From assembly GCA_035041965.1 (NCBI GenBank), contig JAPYMA010000106.1, positions 1 to 64,000 on the forward strand: a stretch of DNA of 64,000 nt, in the 5' to 3' direction. This DNA is from Anisakis pegreffii. Taxonomy: Eukaryota; Nematoda; Chromadorea; Rhabditida; Anisakidae. Position 1 is the first letter of the stretch. Every line of letters starts with the position of its first letter. Positions 50,701 to 61,400 of this stretch are shown piece by piece. The position numbers and the translations under genes were made by a program. The notes beneath the pieces are model-generated. The model made no database searches. It saw only the letters and a program-made list of their open reading frames with translations, and had not been told where the DNA came from.

Positions 50701-53700
50701 TCACCAGAAAATAATTTAAGCGTAGCTAACACTGCCACAGTAATGCCGACAGTGGATACCATCTGCATTTATCTCCTATGGCATCCTTAACCGTAGCTTT
50801 CGACATACTAAACTTTCTTCTTTGTCGAAACAAAAAACTCGGTCTTTCAATTTAAAACTCGTGTAGATAGGGGTATGATTACCTAATGAGGTTGATGATG
50901 ACTGACTCATTATCATTGACAAATATCTATCAGGAATTCGCTTCGTCAACTACCGATCTATACGAATCTATTCTTTATTATGCTACTCAGTTGCTATGTT
51001 GATTTTTGCCCATCCTTTAATTTCAACTTCAGTCTATCTCAAAGTATTGCACATCACAATAAATACTGTAATAAACCACCTCTCACGGAAGAATTCACTC
51101 AAATAGTTTTAAAAAATGAATCAACTAAATGAATGAATTAGTCAATTAATTAGAAATCATCCATTTGGATTTATTCAAGATATTGCTGTTCATCCAAGAA
51201 ACGCATTAGGAATGTGCCGCGCTGGCACATCTCCAATATTCAAAGTCTTTGCAGCAAGAAAATTTCATTATCTCCCTATCGTCGGTTCATTTACAGCACA
51301 ATTTGTCCGTGGATGACAACTTCCAGAGGTGTGTTCTTGTGGAACGCTACTCGAACGTCCACTTACTATTAGTCTAAGCACACGAATGCTCTCGAAACTA
51401 ATCCCTTTGTTGAATATTTCTTGAATTTAGATATTCTTGTGTGTTTATCTATTTAGATATGTGTTTATCTCTTTGAGATCAAACTTTTGTCAAAGATCTT
51501 GGACCGACGCGGAATCGAACTCACGTCCTCTGAACAGATCGGATTCTCAAAGCCCAGCGTTACACCAGTACACTACCGGCCCTTTGCACAGTGTTTCTTT
51601 ATTTGATTTAAGTACTATCTCTTTTTAGTACTATCATCATTGTATGCTAGCTTTTCGCGCTAGTCGCGACAAATGTTCGTTATTGGATGTCGGTTTCGAG
51701 AATCAGAGACAGAATTGGTGATTCAGGTGAACAATAAGTGTATCGTTATTGGAACAGTGATTTCATCATACGACTGATCACGACACAGTGACGGCATCAG
51801 GACGATACTTCAATCCAGCCCGAATCCAACCGATTCGATTTTTCAACATTCCAACGCACAGAAACCTGACCGAGTTAGGAATTTTTCGGTTGACGTCCGA
51901 CCGAATTCACATTTTCAGTCTCCGACATTTGAGATTCCAACATTCGGCCGAAAGCCGGATGCCATCACTATCATAGTTGTGTTTTGCATGCCCCTGCTCC
52001 AAACATTGTATTGAGGAACTACTTCAGAAAACAGACCGCAGATGAGCTGTAATCATTTTAGCCCGATATCAAGTGCGATTTGAATAATACATGTCATTTG
52101 TGAAGTGATTGATGAGATCGCAATGGTATACGGTTGATTCCATATGAAGGGATATCAAATCAAACATATACCATTGCGGAGATTGGATTACCAACAAGAC
52201 AGACCGGAAAAGAACAGACTGGTTGGAAATACGAAGCTGATGCGAAATATCACAGTGGAATGATGCGAAACGTCACATTATATTGGAATGCGATCACTCG
52301 AAAAAAATTGTTCATAAAAGTAATGTGGAAACTATCGAGCAATAAACTCACAGTGGCAATAAATGATTGTAAGTGAAAACGATTCGCTGTCACCGCATTC
52401 AAATAATCAGCAACTGGAATCAGCGCGACAAACGAAATACAAAAACTGATGATGAACTGTTGATCTGCATGAGTGCGTGCCGCATATAGCGTTGGATGAG
52501 TTAAATGCATATGACCATCACAATAATATCGCATACGAAAGGAAATCCCGATTATAATGAACAGTCTGAATCAGTCAATCCCATCTTGCAAACGATCACA
52601 AATTGGATGCAGCAAAAAGAGAACCTATACCAGATTGGAAACAGTTGATGGGAATCCGGTGATGGTAACAAGTCGATTGGCTCTCTGCGCTGATCAATAA
52701 ACTGGTAACTGGTGGATCGGCTCAGAGAACCAATTCCGCCGAAAATACATTTAAAACTAGAAACTCAGAAAGAATTAGGACTATTGAAATATACAAGCAT
52801 ACTTAATCGACGGCAGTCAATACAGGATAGATGCTATATGTATTTAAGCGTATACTATCGCATACGAATATTTCAATTTGAGTATTTAAGCATACGAATA
52901 TTTCAATTTGCGATGGTAACGCGATAGTTACGTCACTGCATGACTTCTGCTGATTTATGAGGATAAAATTGCATTTTTGAAAGCACTCATGATATTAAGA
53001 ATGCCTACGATCATTTGTGGTAAAACATGGAGACTGGAAGGTTTTGCTGTGAACTAGATTACATGAAAGAATAAGTATAGGATTACTGAAGTCGTGACGA
53101 CGCATGATATAATTGTTTGATTTCTATCAACAAGTGCTATTATTCACGAGAATTCAACTATATTTCCGTTTTAAACAACAATATCCAATCCGTCCCTATG
53201 CAAAGTCCACTCAAGCATATTCCATCCAAGACCGCTTCTGCAAGAACTGAATGGATCGAAATGAAAAACATGAAATTTGCTTCGAAAGATTCGTTGGTTT
53301 CCTAATCCGATAGCATTATCTGATGAGAAATGAAATGAAACGTGAATTATCATCGTCAGTGCAGAATCCGTGAAGAGGGTATATTTCAGGAATAATGACA
53401 ACAATTTTTTAATGAACAAACTCGTAGGAATTTGTGCTTATAGAAACTACAATAGAAATGGATAAATATGAAAACACGAATCAAAGTTTATTACAAAGAC
53501 GAATCGATGAACGTTGCATACCAACAACTATGCGTGTTGTGGATGTGCAACGTTGATCGATGAAAAAAATTATTTCGAATTGTGGCGTTCAACATTAAGT
53601 TGTTCATTTTAAAATAACAATTAGACATGCTCTCATTTCGACAATCGCAAACGAATACGAATATGCAGTAAACAGAAAGACTAACGTGTTGGCGTAAATT

Positions 53701-56700
53701 GCGGTTTTTGTGGGATCAGAGGTCTTCGGAGAGGTCTTGAAATTCGTTGCGATGTTGACGGTGTTGACGGTGCGATACCACCGCATTGCTGCGCCTCTTT
53801 ATAACGGGCCATTAACATTTGAAATCTATCAAAGTATTTTGAGTCAATTCATTTTCATTATCAATTGTATCAGTTGTTCATTTTCGGCGCAAAAACCATC
53901 AAAATGATGGAACATTAGTGCGGCAGTGTGAAAGTTCGGTGATGAGAGTGAGAAAGGGTTGTAAAAAATTTTAACCATATGAAAATCCGCAGCAAAACCG
54001 AAATTTAAGTAGGATCCGAATCGAACACAGTCTAAGTAACACTAATAGAAAGCAAAATACATTAAGTGTTACAAAACTAAAAACAAACTTTGCTTCTGGA
54101 ATAAGTTGTCGTTTCCGTATGCTAGATGGTAACGGTTCACCAATCTGACAAAAAATATTAACAAGGGCATTTGTTGCTGTCTCACGCACGTCACTGTTCG
54201 CATCAGCCATCAGTTTGCAAAGTGTTGGAATTATTCGATTTATTTGCACGTCCACTTCAAATTTACTGAAAATTCGACAAACTTTAGATCGTACACAACT
54301 GGAACAAGGTGTTCAGTTTGAGAGTAATCCTTGATGTGGTTTCAGTCAATTCGCAAGTGTTCAGTATGGCCTAAACTACTTAACGGAAGCACTAGTTTCA
54401 CACTAAATCGATAACATAATTGAGTGGAAACAACAACAAAAAATCGTAAAATCAATGATGATGAACATGAATAATTAATGCAGACAAAACATGTCACAAT
54501 TATGATTTTGAGCAGCAGATGTACAGATGGGAATGATAGATAGAATGAAAGGGATGGCATTCGATGTTTTAATTAACTAATGTCGAGCAGTTTGCAAACA
54601 GATCTTTAATTATGAGCTCCTTAATGGAGTGAGGAATATGTGAGAGGCGAGATGAGGGCAAATGTGGTCAAGGGTTGTGAGCAAGGAGATATGAACAGTG
54701 ACGAGTGGATAATAAGTATACAGATCGAATGGATACATATATATATTTGAGGAAGAGGTTTGAGTATGAACAGGCAGATAAATATATACAAACAATGTAT
54801 GAGCCATTGAAATTTTGTTTGGTGTGCAAGTTGCACATTAAAAACGTTAGATTTACACATTGAACAACGTTAGCTGAAAATGCTTCCCATTAGCTAACCA
54901 CAACTTGAACGCCATCATAAATATTTTAACATAAAGTGAGAGAGACACATAAATGACGCAAATTCTATTTACATAAGCAACACAGCAGCACCACCATGAT
55001 TGTGTATTTTGTTAACAAAACATTTAAATATAATAAAACTATTTTAGATGTTTTTGTTTTCTGATAGTGATTCACAACAAAATGCATGAGACGGATGATT
55101 TTTTCCAACGTTATGAATGAATTTGGTACAACACGCACGAGACGTGATAAAAATTCCACTTGAAACTCACTGCTGCTCAAGAATATTGCGGATCACTTGC
55201 ATAACACCAATACGCACCAACCACTGCCGATGTACAAGTCCTGGTGCGACCCTTTCGATCACAGTCTAAAAGTTGACACTATTGTCATATCATCGTCTCA
55301 TTTGAAACGCATCAGCAAACAACTCAAAAATTCATTCACGTGCAATTATGAGGTATGAATGAAATTAGAAAAAAACATCAACCGTAGCATTATTAACAGC
55401 AAGTGCGGAAAGAGAATACAGTAACTTGTATCATCCTTCAACAAAAACCGATTATACTCAATCGAATTTTATGGTTATAGTAAAATACTGATAGACGTTT
55501 TATGGCAAATAAATTTTCGCATTCAAAAGTTGAAACATTTCAACCGAAGGTAATTGCTTGTTAATAAATTGCTTGAATAGATTATCAGATCGCAGGGTGA
55601 TGAAAACAATTATAGTATTTCAAAAATAACATCAAATCTATGAAAGAATCGCTCAGATTGATTACGACCGGTTATGTAAATGACAAAATTAATTGAAATT
55701 ACGTTAACGAGATGGGTGAGACTAGCTAGCACTGTTGATAGAGGGAAATAAATCAAATTCCATGAGAAAATTCAGACGCTCGAACGTTTTATGTCATTAA
55801 ACTTTACATTCGATTTCGCTCATTCATTCATTTCAAGATAAATATTTTTTTGTAATACAGCCAATGAATTGCTGCTGTTCATCGAAATTTTACGAAAATT
55901 TTGGAGGATGAAAGTAAAAAATTCTGATGATAAATATTATTTTCCAAAAGCGAAATCAGGAAAATATTAATGACGAAAAAGAATGAAACGGTCATGGTGA
56001 CGAGAGAGAACTCAGAACGGAAAACAATTTTACTAGGGCGGTACAAAGTGGTTTTATTACTATGAAGACATTAATCAAAACAGCGAAATTTCAATGAATT
56101 TTTGCCGTATGAATAATAAATGTTGCTCAGAGAGTTTTTTCAGACGATTCTTAGAAGGGATTGTGATCGAATTCTGCAAATTTTCTGGTATGCACTGAAG
56201 GGTGCGATGAATGGAACGAACTGTTAACAATAAGTGGAAATAATGAAGCTGGATGAGCGTAGAAGTGCCGTGCCGACTCATCCGACGTTACGATGCTGAG
56301 TAAAATAATCGAACGTCAACCTCACATATCTGAGGCAATGAAAATTTAAACGATAGCGAAGAAGATATTCTCATAATAAAACTGACTGGAATTGACATAC
56401 ACCAAAACATTTACAACTGCAGTGCTCTTTTTTGTTCACAGTGGACGATTTCAGTAAAGCGGTGAAAAATTTGTTGGAAACTGCGCGGGACATGCTGTCG
56501 TTCAGTTTGTTTTCAGGACATTGGCGATTCAATAGAGGGAGCAATAACAACTTGTGCTCAGTACCTACAGTTCTCAGAGGATATACATAAGAGATCAAAC
56601 ACAAACTCGATAGAAAATGCTCAAAAGTACCATCAAAATCTAAATTTCCACCAGCATAAACCACCTTGAATTTTGCACCAAAGCTCGCTCGCTTGCACTA

Positions 56701-58328
56701 TCATTAAGAAATATAAGATATTTTTCTGTAAGAAATGTGAGATGCTTTTTTTTACAACGAGCGATGAACCGTGACATTAAAATACCGAATTATTACGCCA
56801 TAAACTTATAACTTTGATGCCAGTGGTTATTGCTAGTGAACTGAACTAAAAACATTTACTCGTATTTCAAAACAACGATGAAAAATATTGAAATTATTTT
56901 TCATTCAGACTTTCGCCTGTGGTCATTCGTATGAACCGTTAAAATTAGTTTCGGTGAATCAAAAGGATCTCTTAATTCATAATAGCAAAAACACTTTCTA
57001 TGGCGGTTCCATCAAACGATTAATTGATCAACTTGCTTGAAGTTATTATTTTCGAGTAGGAAGCTTGAAATTGTTGATGAGTTGATAATCAAGTTGAATA
57101 TTAGATGAGTACTTATTAGGTTGAGTATTGGTTGAACAATAATGGGGTTGAATACTGGATGAATAATGAAGAAAGAGTAAGTTAAAAAAACCGGCACAAC
57201 ATTCATTTTGCATCGGTTCGGATGAACGAACAAAAGTAAGGACCCTCACCTTTGTGCGCACCATTTAATCTCAACGAAATCGTGCATAAATTTTCTTCAG
57301 AAATAAACTTTCTAAAATGCTCAAGCAAGAACGAAGGCGAAGTTCAAGTAAACATGAAGTGACACAAAAAACGGATGGAACGACTTGAAGCAATTGAAGG
57401 TTGAACGTAGATTATAAATGTGTAATTCTTCTGCATCAAAACATAATTTTTAAGATGATTTCTCCTCCATCAAAAGTGTTGCTAAAATTCTGTTTCGCAG
57501 AATATATTGTGGAAATAACGTACGAAACCACGTTGTATTATACCCTTAATTTTGAGGAATTCATCAAAATGGTAAACGGTATTCAAAGAAACATTTCAAT
57601 TATCACGTTTATCCATGAACACTAGAGTATGATATTGATAAGCATCACTTCACAGAAATGTTGATAGCATTAGTAAAGAAATCACGAACTTGAGGGCTGC
57701 AATACGGCGTATTAGCAATGGTTGTGATGAGCTGAATAGTGGCTTCACGCACACTCTGTTTCGAATCACCGAGTCGCTCAACAAGCGCTGAGATTCGTTC
57801 GATTAAATACGGCGATATCACATCACCAGATATCTCAATTCCAACGTCGATTATTTCCAGAGCCAACAGTGTCACCTTCAAACGAAAATTCCATTCATTA
57901 TCGATACATCACGCACAGCACACAATCATTTTGACAGCATTATCGACTATATTATCAAAAAATAATTATGTGCCTGACTGTCACATCATTCACCATTATG
58001 AAGCTTTTTATATTCCTAATGAATCAACTCCGTTGGACGGTATCGCTCTGAAGCCATTAGGATAAAATAGCGTCGTTATGAATGGAAGGAATGATCCATA
58101 CAAATATTACAAAATTGAATCAGCTGCAAAACTATAACAATAAAAAGAACTAACCTTAAAGTTGGATGCACATAACCATTGCACAATAAGATCACAGAAA
58201 TCGTTGAGCACTGTTGAATCGGACGGTAGTTTTGACGTTTGTAATTCCGATAAAATTTGTTGGCCCAATTCAAGTCGCTGTCTCGGATCTGAACTATTTT
58301 TATCAATCAACTCTCCCAACCAACTCAT
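35692..58328 (-). CDS. CLASP: CLASP family microtubule plus-end regulator (CLIP-associating protein), 29-30 exons
   Basis: Spliced on the minus strand, the model gives about 1,248 residues that follow animal CLASP in order: TOG1, basic linker, TOG2, Ser/Arg-rich linker, TOG3, short linker and C-terminal TOG-like domain. CLASPs bind microtubule ends, kinetochores and the cell cortex, promoting rescue and suppressing catastrophe. The start is ATG at 58326-58328 (MSWLGELIDK). All internal splice phases agree once one GC-AG intron is allowed (donor at 44629). Diagnostic stretches are VERLGDSKQSVREA (TOG1), LKDLRSQVCREACVTF and IMATSGLLAL (TOG2), and DLEQQEELITKIGEELSLHN then KHFKMILLLLMETLKDEDAD (C-terminal). 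Length is between human CLASP1 (about 1,540) and short nematode paralogues. The last exon is uncertain. Large introns (up to 4.7 kb) host mobile elements. Confidence 0.94.
35787..37161 (-). other. CLASP: CLASP exons 25-29: C-terminal TOG-like domain
   Basis: Exons 37161-37055, 36879-36709, 36572-36488, 36271-36062, 35906-35787. Matches to human CLASP1 include NLFSLWDKHFKMILLLLMETL (cut here as DKHFKMILLLLMETL), NLYAEMTLMRVLDACTDESK, KMLTKVIDSLNTPELELVLD and ESSSIRKESVVCLVAMIRIV. This domain binds CLIP-170 and kinetochore partners in CLASPs. The exon 29 donor at 35786 is clear (AAG|GTATGA, phase 0). Confidence 0.92.
37316..37621 (-). other. CLASP: CLASP exons 23-24: short linker
   Basis: Exon 23 (37621-37579, 43 nt) encodes SGDAHADILETTAQ between TTTCAG and GTATTG sites. 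Exon 24 (37453-37316) encodes SIMHTSPMRSPVTAGNGSF and RRSSREDPNG, with several SP/RSS sites that could be phosphorylated. No domain is recognised. Further small exons between 37621 and 38988 are not required by phase. Confidence 0.75.
37890..37943. repeat. Perfect 54-bp palindrome in a CLASP intron
   Basis: From 37890 to 37943 the sequence equals its own reverse complement at every base, centred on GTGCAC between 37916 and 37917; the arms include TTTTTATATATTCGCTCAAA. There is no spacer. Such a structure can extrude a cruciform or, in RNA, form a 27-bp hairpin in either orientation. Confidence 0.92.
38988..40452 (-). other. CLASP: CLASP exons 19-22: TOG3 domain
   Basis: Exons 40452-40272, 40033-39788, 39478-39335, 39136-38988. 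They encode PDKKEGLKALYTIISSDRQI (human SERKEGLLGLQNLLKSQRTL), the ELNDWLNHLIPKLVTKQANDV segment (human LQDWLFVLLTQLLKKMGADL), GLLVYLYELMKKMD and MFHLNASDFTSMMATFSPDK (human LFELNTPEFTMLLGALPKTF). Phases 0, 0, 0, 2. Confidence 0.92.
40713..41950 (-). other. CLASP: CLASP exons 14-18: Ser/Arg-rich linker
   Basis: Exons 41950-41824, 41513-41394, 41228-41100, 40963-40875, 40768-40713. The sequence is rich in Ser, Arg and Thr (SMSRRSSY-type, SQRLITSSQR, SNSPNTRHPTSRITQR), as in the microtubule-lattice and EB-binding linker of CLASPs. No canonical SxIP motif is present in my model; the position where vertebrates have SRIP reads SRIT (40911-40922). The final exon is acidic/Ser-rich (DFEDVTSASSDS) and leads into TOG3. 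Confidence 0.85.
42148..44270 (-). other. CLASP: CLASP exons 8-13: TOG2 domain
   Basis: Exons 44270-44178, 43762-43617, 43369-43279, 43164-43049, 42630-42540, 42249-42148. They encode TNNDWDRRVAA, ENAFVVSLKDLRSQVCREAC, MPTLINLLQNSAK, IMATSGLLALQYAVKYV, the C-terminal helices with IWEGRIVEKNMPTFMDCVK, and VALNDADPETRSTGRDMF. Every block has a direct counterpart in the human TOG2 (DWEQRVNAL, LDGAFKLSAKDLRSQVVREAC, NSAKIMATSG, DADSEARIEARKCYW). Phases 0, 2, 0, 2, 0, 0 all fit. Confidence 0.93.
44624..44629 (-). other. CLASP: Non-canonical GC splice donor (GCAAGT) in CLASP
   Basis: On the minus strand, exon 7 ends ...TGTGAT and the intron begins GCAAGT (44629 down to 44624). The next exon starts after TTTTCAG at 44270. 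Only this GC donor keeps the phase and gives VPRCDIFSARELKE, which aligns without gap to human VPVVQIYSSRDLEE. The nearby GT (GTTTTT, two bases into the intron) would break the frame. GC-AG introns typically have the strong GCAAGT donor seen here. Confidence 0.75.
45577..45631. repeat. Cluster of short palindromes with GTCGGAATTCCGAC motif
   Basis: An 18-bp perfect palindrome CAGTCGGAATTCCGACTG lies at 45577-45594, followed by a 10-bp-stem hairpin CAGTTCGGTC/GACCGAACTG with a 7-base loop at 45605-45631. The flanks repeat TTCCGAC/GTCGG words. It sits in the CLASP intron just upstream of exon 6 and looks like a decayed inverted-repeat element. Confidence 0.6.
47572..47729. mobile_element. GC-rich hAT-type MITE, 158 bp
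   Basis: The insert starts TAGTGTTCGTCGGGGA and ends with the exact inverted copy TCCCCGACGAACACTA (16 bp). It is flanked by a perfect 8-bp duplication TTCTAAAC at 47564-47571 and 47730-47737. Internally it has repeated GGGGGAG.GTCCCCGCG words and is strikingly GC-rich against the AT-rich intron. No coding capacity. The 8-bp duplication and the TAGTGTTCG-type ends point to hAT-superfamily mobilisation, and the perfect duplication suggests a fairly recent insertion. Confidence 0.88.
51501..51582 (-). pseudogene. tRNA-like sequence (class II, Ser/Leu-like), probably degenerate
   Basis: Read on the minus strand, 82 bases form a full acceptor stem (GGGCCGG with TCGGTCC, two wobbles, discriminator A), a D arm with the GG pair, a TCTG/CAGA long variable arm and a TTCGATT T-loop. 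The B box GTTCGATTCC is intact. The anticodon stem has a C-A mismatch and the T stem needs removal of one A to pair, so the anticodon (UGA is the most likely) is uncertain. It may be a tRNA pseudogene or the head of a tRNA-derived element. Confidence 0.6.
51786..51970. mobile_element. Possible degenerate inverted-repeat MITE
   Basis: The ends CAGTGACGGCATCAGG and (reverse complement of the right end) TAGTGATGGCATCCGG match at most positions, and the interior is rich in CCGA/TCGG words. Flanking 8-mers do not match beyond three bases, so no target duplication remains. The CAGTGA start is hAT-like. Weak call. Confidence 0.4.
52861..52910. repeat. 20-bp direct repeat, 30-bp spacing
   Basis: CATACGAATATTTCAATTTG occurs exactly at 52861-52880 and at 52891-52910, separated by AGTATTTAAG. 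It is a short local duplication in a CLASP intron. Confidence 0.85.
54089..58328 (-). other. CLASP: CLASP exons 1-4: TOG1 domain
   Basis: Exons (minus strand) 58328-58155, 57875-57654, 55265-55171, 54265-54089. They encode in order CASNFK, VTLLALEIIDVG, VERLGDSKQSVREATIQL, the Trp-Arg segment RQWLVRIGVMQVIRNILEQ, then IIPTLCKLMADANSDVRETA. These match the HEAT repeats of CLASP TOG1, including the SNYKVVLLGMDIL and DPNSQVRDAA segments of the human protein. Phases: 0, 0, 2, 2. Confidence 0.92.
57070..57165. repeat. Degenerate short tandem repeat (GTTGAATATTGGATGA-like)
   Basis: Loose repeats of a roughly 16-24-base word (GTTGATGAGTTGATAAT, GTTGAATATTAGATGA, GTTGAGTATTGGTTGA, GTTGAATACTGGATGA) run through CLASP intron 2. 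The repetition also produces short overlapping minus-strand ORFs, which are not genes. Confidence 0.6.
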
Positions 58329-58424
58329 ATCGACCGATGATTATCCGCCGCCTGTTTCCCTTTGAGCTTTTGTGATTCTACACGTACACACACGTTGAAG
58401 CCAATGCCCGCTTCTTCCCGTTTT

Positions 58425-58434
58425 CTGAAATGAT
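58425..58434 (-). other. Possible trans-splice acceptor for CLASP
   Basis: On the minus strand AATTATCATTTCAG ends at 58425, leaving a 96-base leader before the ATG at 58328. It is a standard nematode acceptor without an obvious upstream coding exon, consistent with spliced-leader addition. Confidence 0.35.
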
Positions 58435-61400
58435 AATTCTAATTGGTTGTGGTCCTATACATATTAATTTATGATAACGACATAGTATTTCATTACATGA
58501 TAACAATCGCGATTATGCACAGCAAATGATTCCGAAAATTTTATTCCACAAAGTTGACAATACAAAATGCAACTATCCATTTACAGGACGATCGAAACGC
58601 ACTCAAAATAATGATCATCAATAAATCACGTATGCTTAAGAATGCATTCCGTGAGCGGCGCTGTCAAAACAGTCGAGGCAATAATCGATCAATGGGAACA
58701 TAATAACTAACATATTCTGACATATTGCGATAATCGTGCTCAATTGAAAATAATCATCAATTTTCGGCTCCAATTCAATGATAGACTAAATGACAGCATA
58801 AAAAATTAAATTCGTTTATTCAGCAGACTGGCTGAAAGCGCAGAGATATTGCTTATGATACGATGACTAACGGTATTTCGATGGCGCACTTCTTCTATTA
58901 AGTGATGTGACTTATGTGAAAACGAAAACGTTTAACGACATACTCATAAGAAGCAAAGTATCAACTAATTGGATATCTATTTTGTAGACGTCAATGAACG
59001 ACGTTCAAGAAATATCCTAACGATCCAAGTACCGTCAAATTTACTGTTCAATTCTTGAAACAGTTATTTGGATGTTTGAAGGGGATGTGAAGGAAAGTGA
59101 ATCATAAAATTGAGTTCTTTTGTGCTTGACGTAATTGTAAAATGAAATGAACAGCTGTTTGGTTGTAGATATGTTGTGTGAATGAGTGCAAAAGATAGAT
59201 CCCGTTTGAAAATGTTTCGAAAAAAGTTTTGGCACTTTCGTTATGTGCAAAGTGGATAAAGGCAGATACTTGTGTGCGCTTGAATAGAGGAGTTACGATT
59301 ACATGTGCATTGGGTTAGACATGAATAACACATGTCGGTTTTAGAAATTCGAGTGATTGTTTGAATTGATTTTGATTGAGACCGACTTTTATTGCACAAA
59401 ATATTTACTGAATTTAAGTGCGACATTCTTTTTATGAATTCCATTCTGTCAATAATACTGAAATGAATCATTCAAAAAAAAAACATTCCATCGAATAAAT
59501 TGAATTCTTCAATTGTAGTACAGCCAAATTTCGTTGGTTTTACGTAAAGCAAAAGTGGGAAAACAAAATAATGAATAAAAGCATTCGGAAGGACGCTTAT
59601 TCACTGAACAATAGTAACAAAAACGTTCATTCGACAGCTCTTATTTCAATCACATTCCGACAACTTTTAGCGATGTTACGAATGGAATTATTCCGAGACC
59701 GAGGTCTCTCCAGATAATCAAGCTCGTCAAAAAGTGTGACAACAACTCCTTGTATAGTGACCGCTCCTAAACGTATACCCTAAAATGCCACCTCATAAAT
59801 ATTTTATGCTGATCTCTTCCGAATTACTCTCGCACTCGTTGACTGTTATCAACACTATTCATTTTGTAATACTCGTTATGAATAATCATTAAGACAAGAC
59901 GATCAGGTTTGTTTTGAATGAGTTCGGATAATGTTTTGGTATAAGCAAACAAATTAGTTGTGTTGTGAAATGCGTAAGTAAACATCAACGGCTGTGTAAT
60001 TTTATCAAAAGCGAACGTGAAAAGGAAACGCAAAAATGTTTAAATTATTGACACATTGGTTAAAAAAATTCTATTTTCCCTTCACTCATTTATCGATCAG
60101 TAAATCCCAGTCTTTGAGCATTATTTTCAGAAAAATAGTTTAATGTGGAACAATTAATTATTAATGGGGATATCTGCTGCTAAAATAACAAAATGAATTG
60201 AATTGTCATTCTGAGGCGTTGTTCGCTAGGGACCAGCCACATGCGAAAAACGAAATTTTGCGAATAGAGGTTTGAAATGATGATATAGGATAGATAAATA
60301 ATTTAAAAAATTTAAGGTTATAATTATTGGATGAATTGAGGGAAACGGTATGACGATAAGGAGATGAGAATAAAATTGTTCAAATTTGTAATGTTGTAAT
60401 GTTCAAAATCGTGAGAGACAATTTTCGCCAGAAGATATGCAAATGGAATGGAAATTTGGGAGACGTTTGATCCATCGACACAAGATTGAAATTGATGCAA
60501 ATTGCCGTTAAAGAAAGAAGAAAATAACAAATGGCTGTTTTTTGCAAACGAAATGAAAAGAAAATGAATAAGTAATCATGGTTGCAATGAATGGGAAAAG
60601 AAGGCTTCAAAAATGATCGATTCTGATACAGTTCTCATTGTATCGTGACATTTATTCAAATCTTCCTATAATTATCGTCGTATTTGGAGCAATAACAATT
60701 ACATTCGCACAAAACATCGTTACAGGTTATATTCAGATGAATCAATATCAACTATTTTTGAGAGAGACTCAAATTATGATGAAAAGTTGATCGCAGTCAT
60801 TAAAATTGGTTGCGTTTCTTAAAAATTCCTGCAAATTCACGCAATCAGCTACAAATACGAGTCCATATCTCAATCGAGAAATCGTGATCATTTGTGCATT
60901 CGATTGATTAAAATTCGCTATCTGAACGAATGTTGAGGCTGAATAATGTGAACATTGATTCGATCGCTCAGTAAAACTTGTTCGAGAGTGGAAGCATACA
61001 GGAATAAATTCGGACTGAACGAAAGCAAGAAAGAGCGCTGTCATTAATTTGTTTTGAATCAAACAAACAGCATCATCACTTTTTTGTAACAGATCATTTT
61101 TATTCTTTGTCTCGTTCCAGCCAACACACTGAATTGAGCAATGTAGCCTAATGAAAACTGTTTGATGAATCGGAAGAGAAAATAAGTTTCGGAAAAATGA
61201 ACTAGTGAAGGAGAACAAATTAGAGGAGAATAATTTTGTGAGTACAAATCATTCTCAATATCATTATCAGATTATGTGATACTTTATTATGCGATACTGA
61301 TTTATGTTATCCATCATATTACACCACAACAACAATTGTTCATCGATGAGATAAACGACAAATAACGCAATTTCGACTCTTCAAAACATCAGCCTAATAT

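Larger units (their letters stand above)
50202..54088 (-). other. Large CLASP intron 4
   Basis: This 3.9-kb intron contains the tRNA-like sequence at 51501, the inverted-repeat element at 51786 and a 30-bp-spaced duplication at 52861. No nested protein-coding gene is seen. Confidence 0.6.

Noticed and set aside
60769..61218. 149-codon minus-strand ORF upstream of CLASP
   Set aside because: No recognisable domain, no protein-like motif and no supporting splice structure; chance opening in AT-rich DNA is the simplest view.
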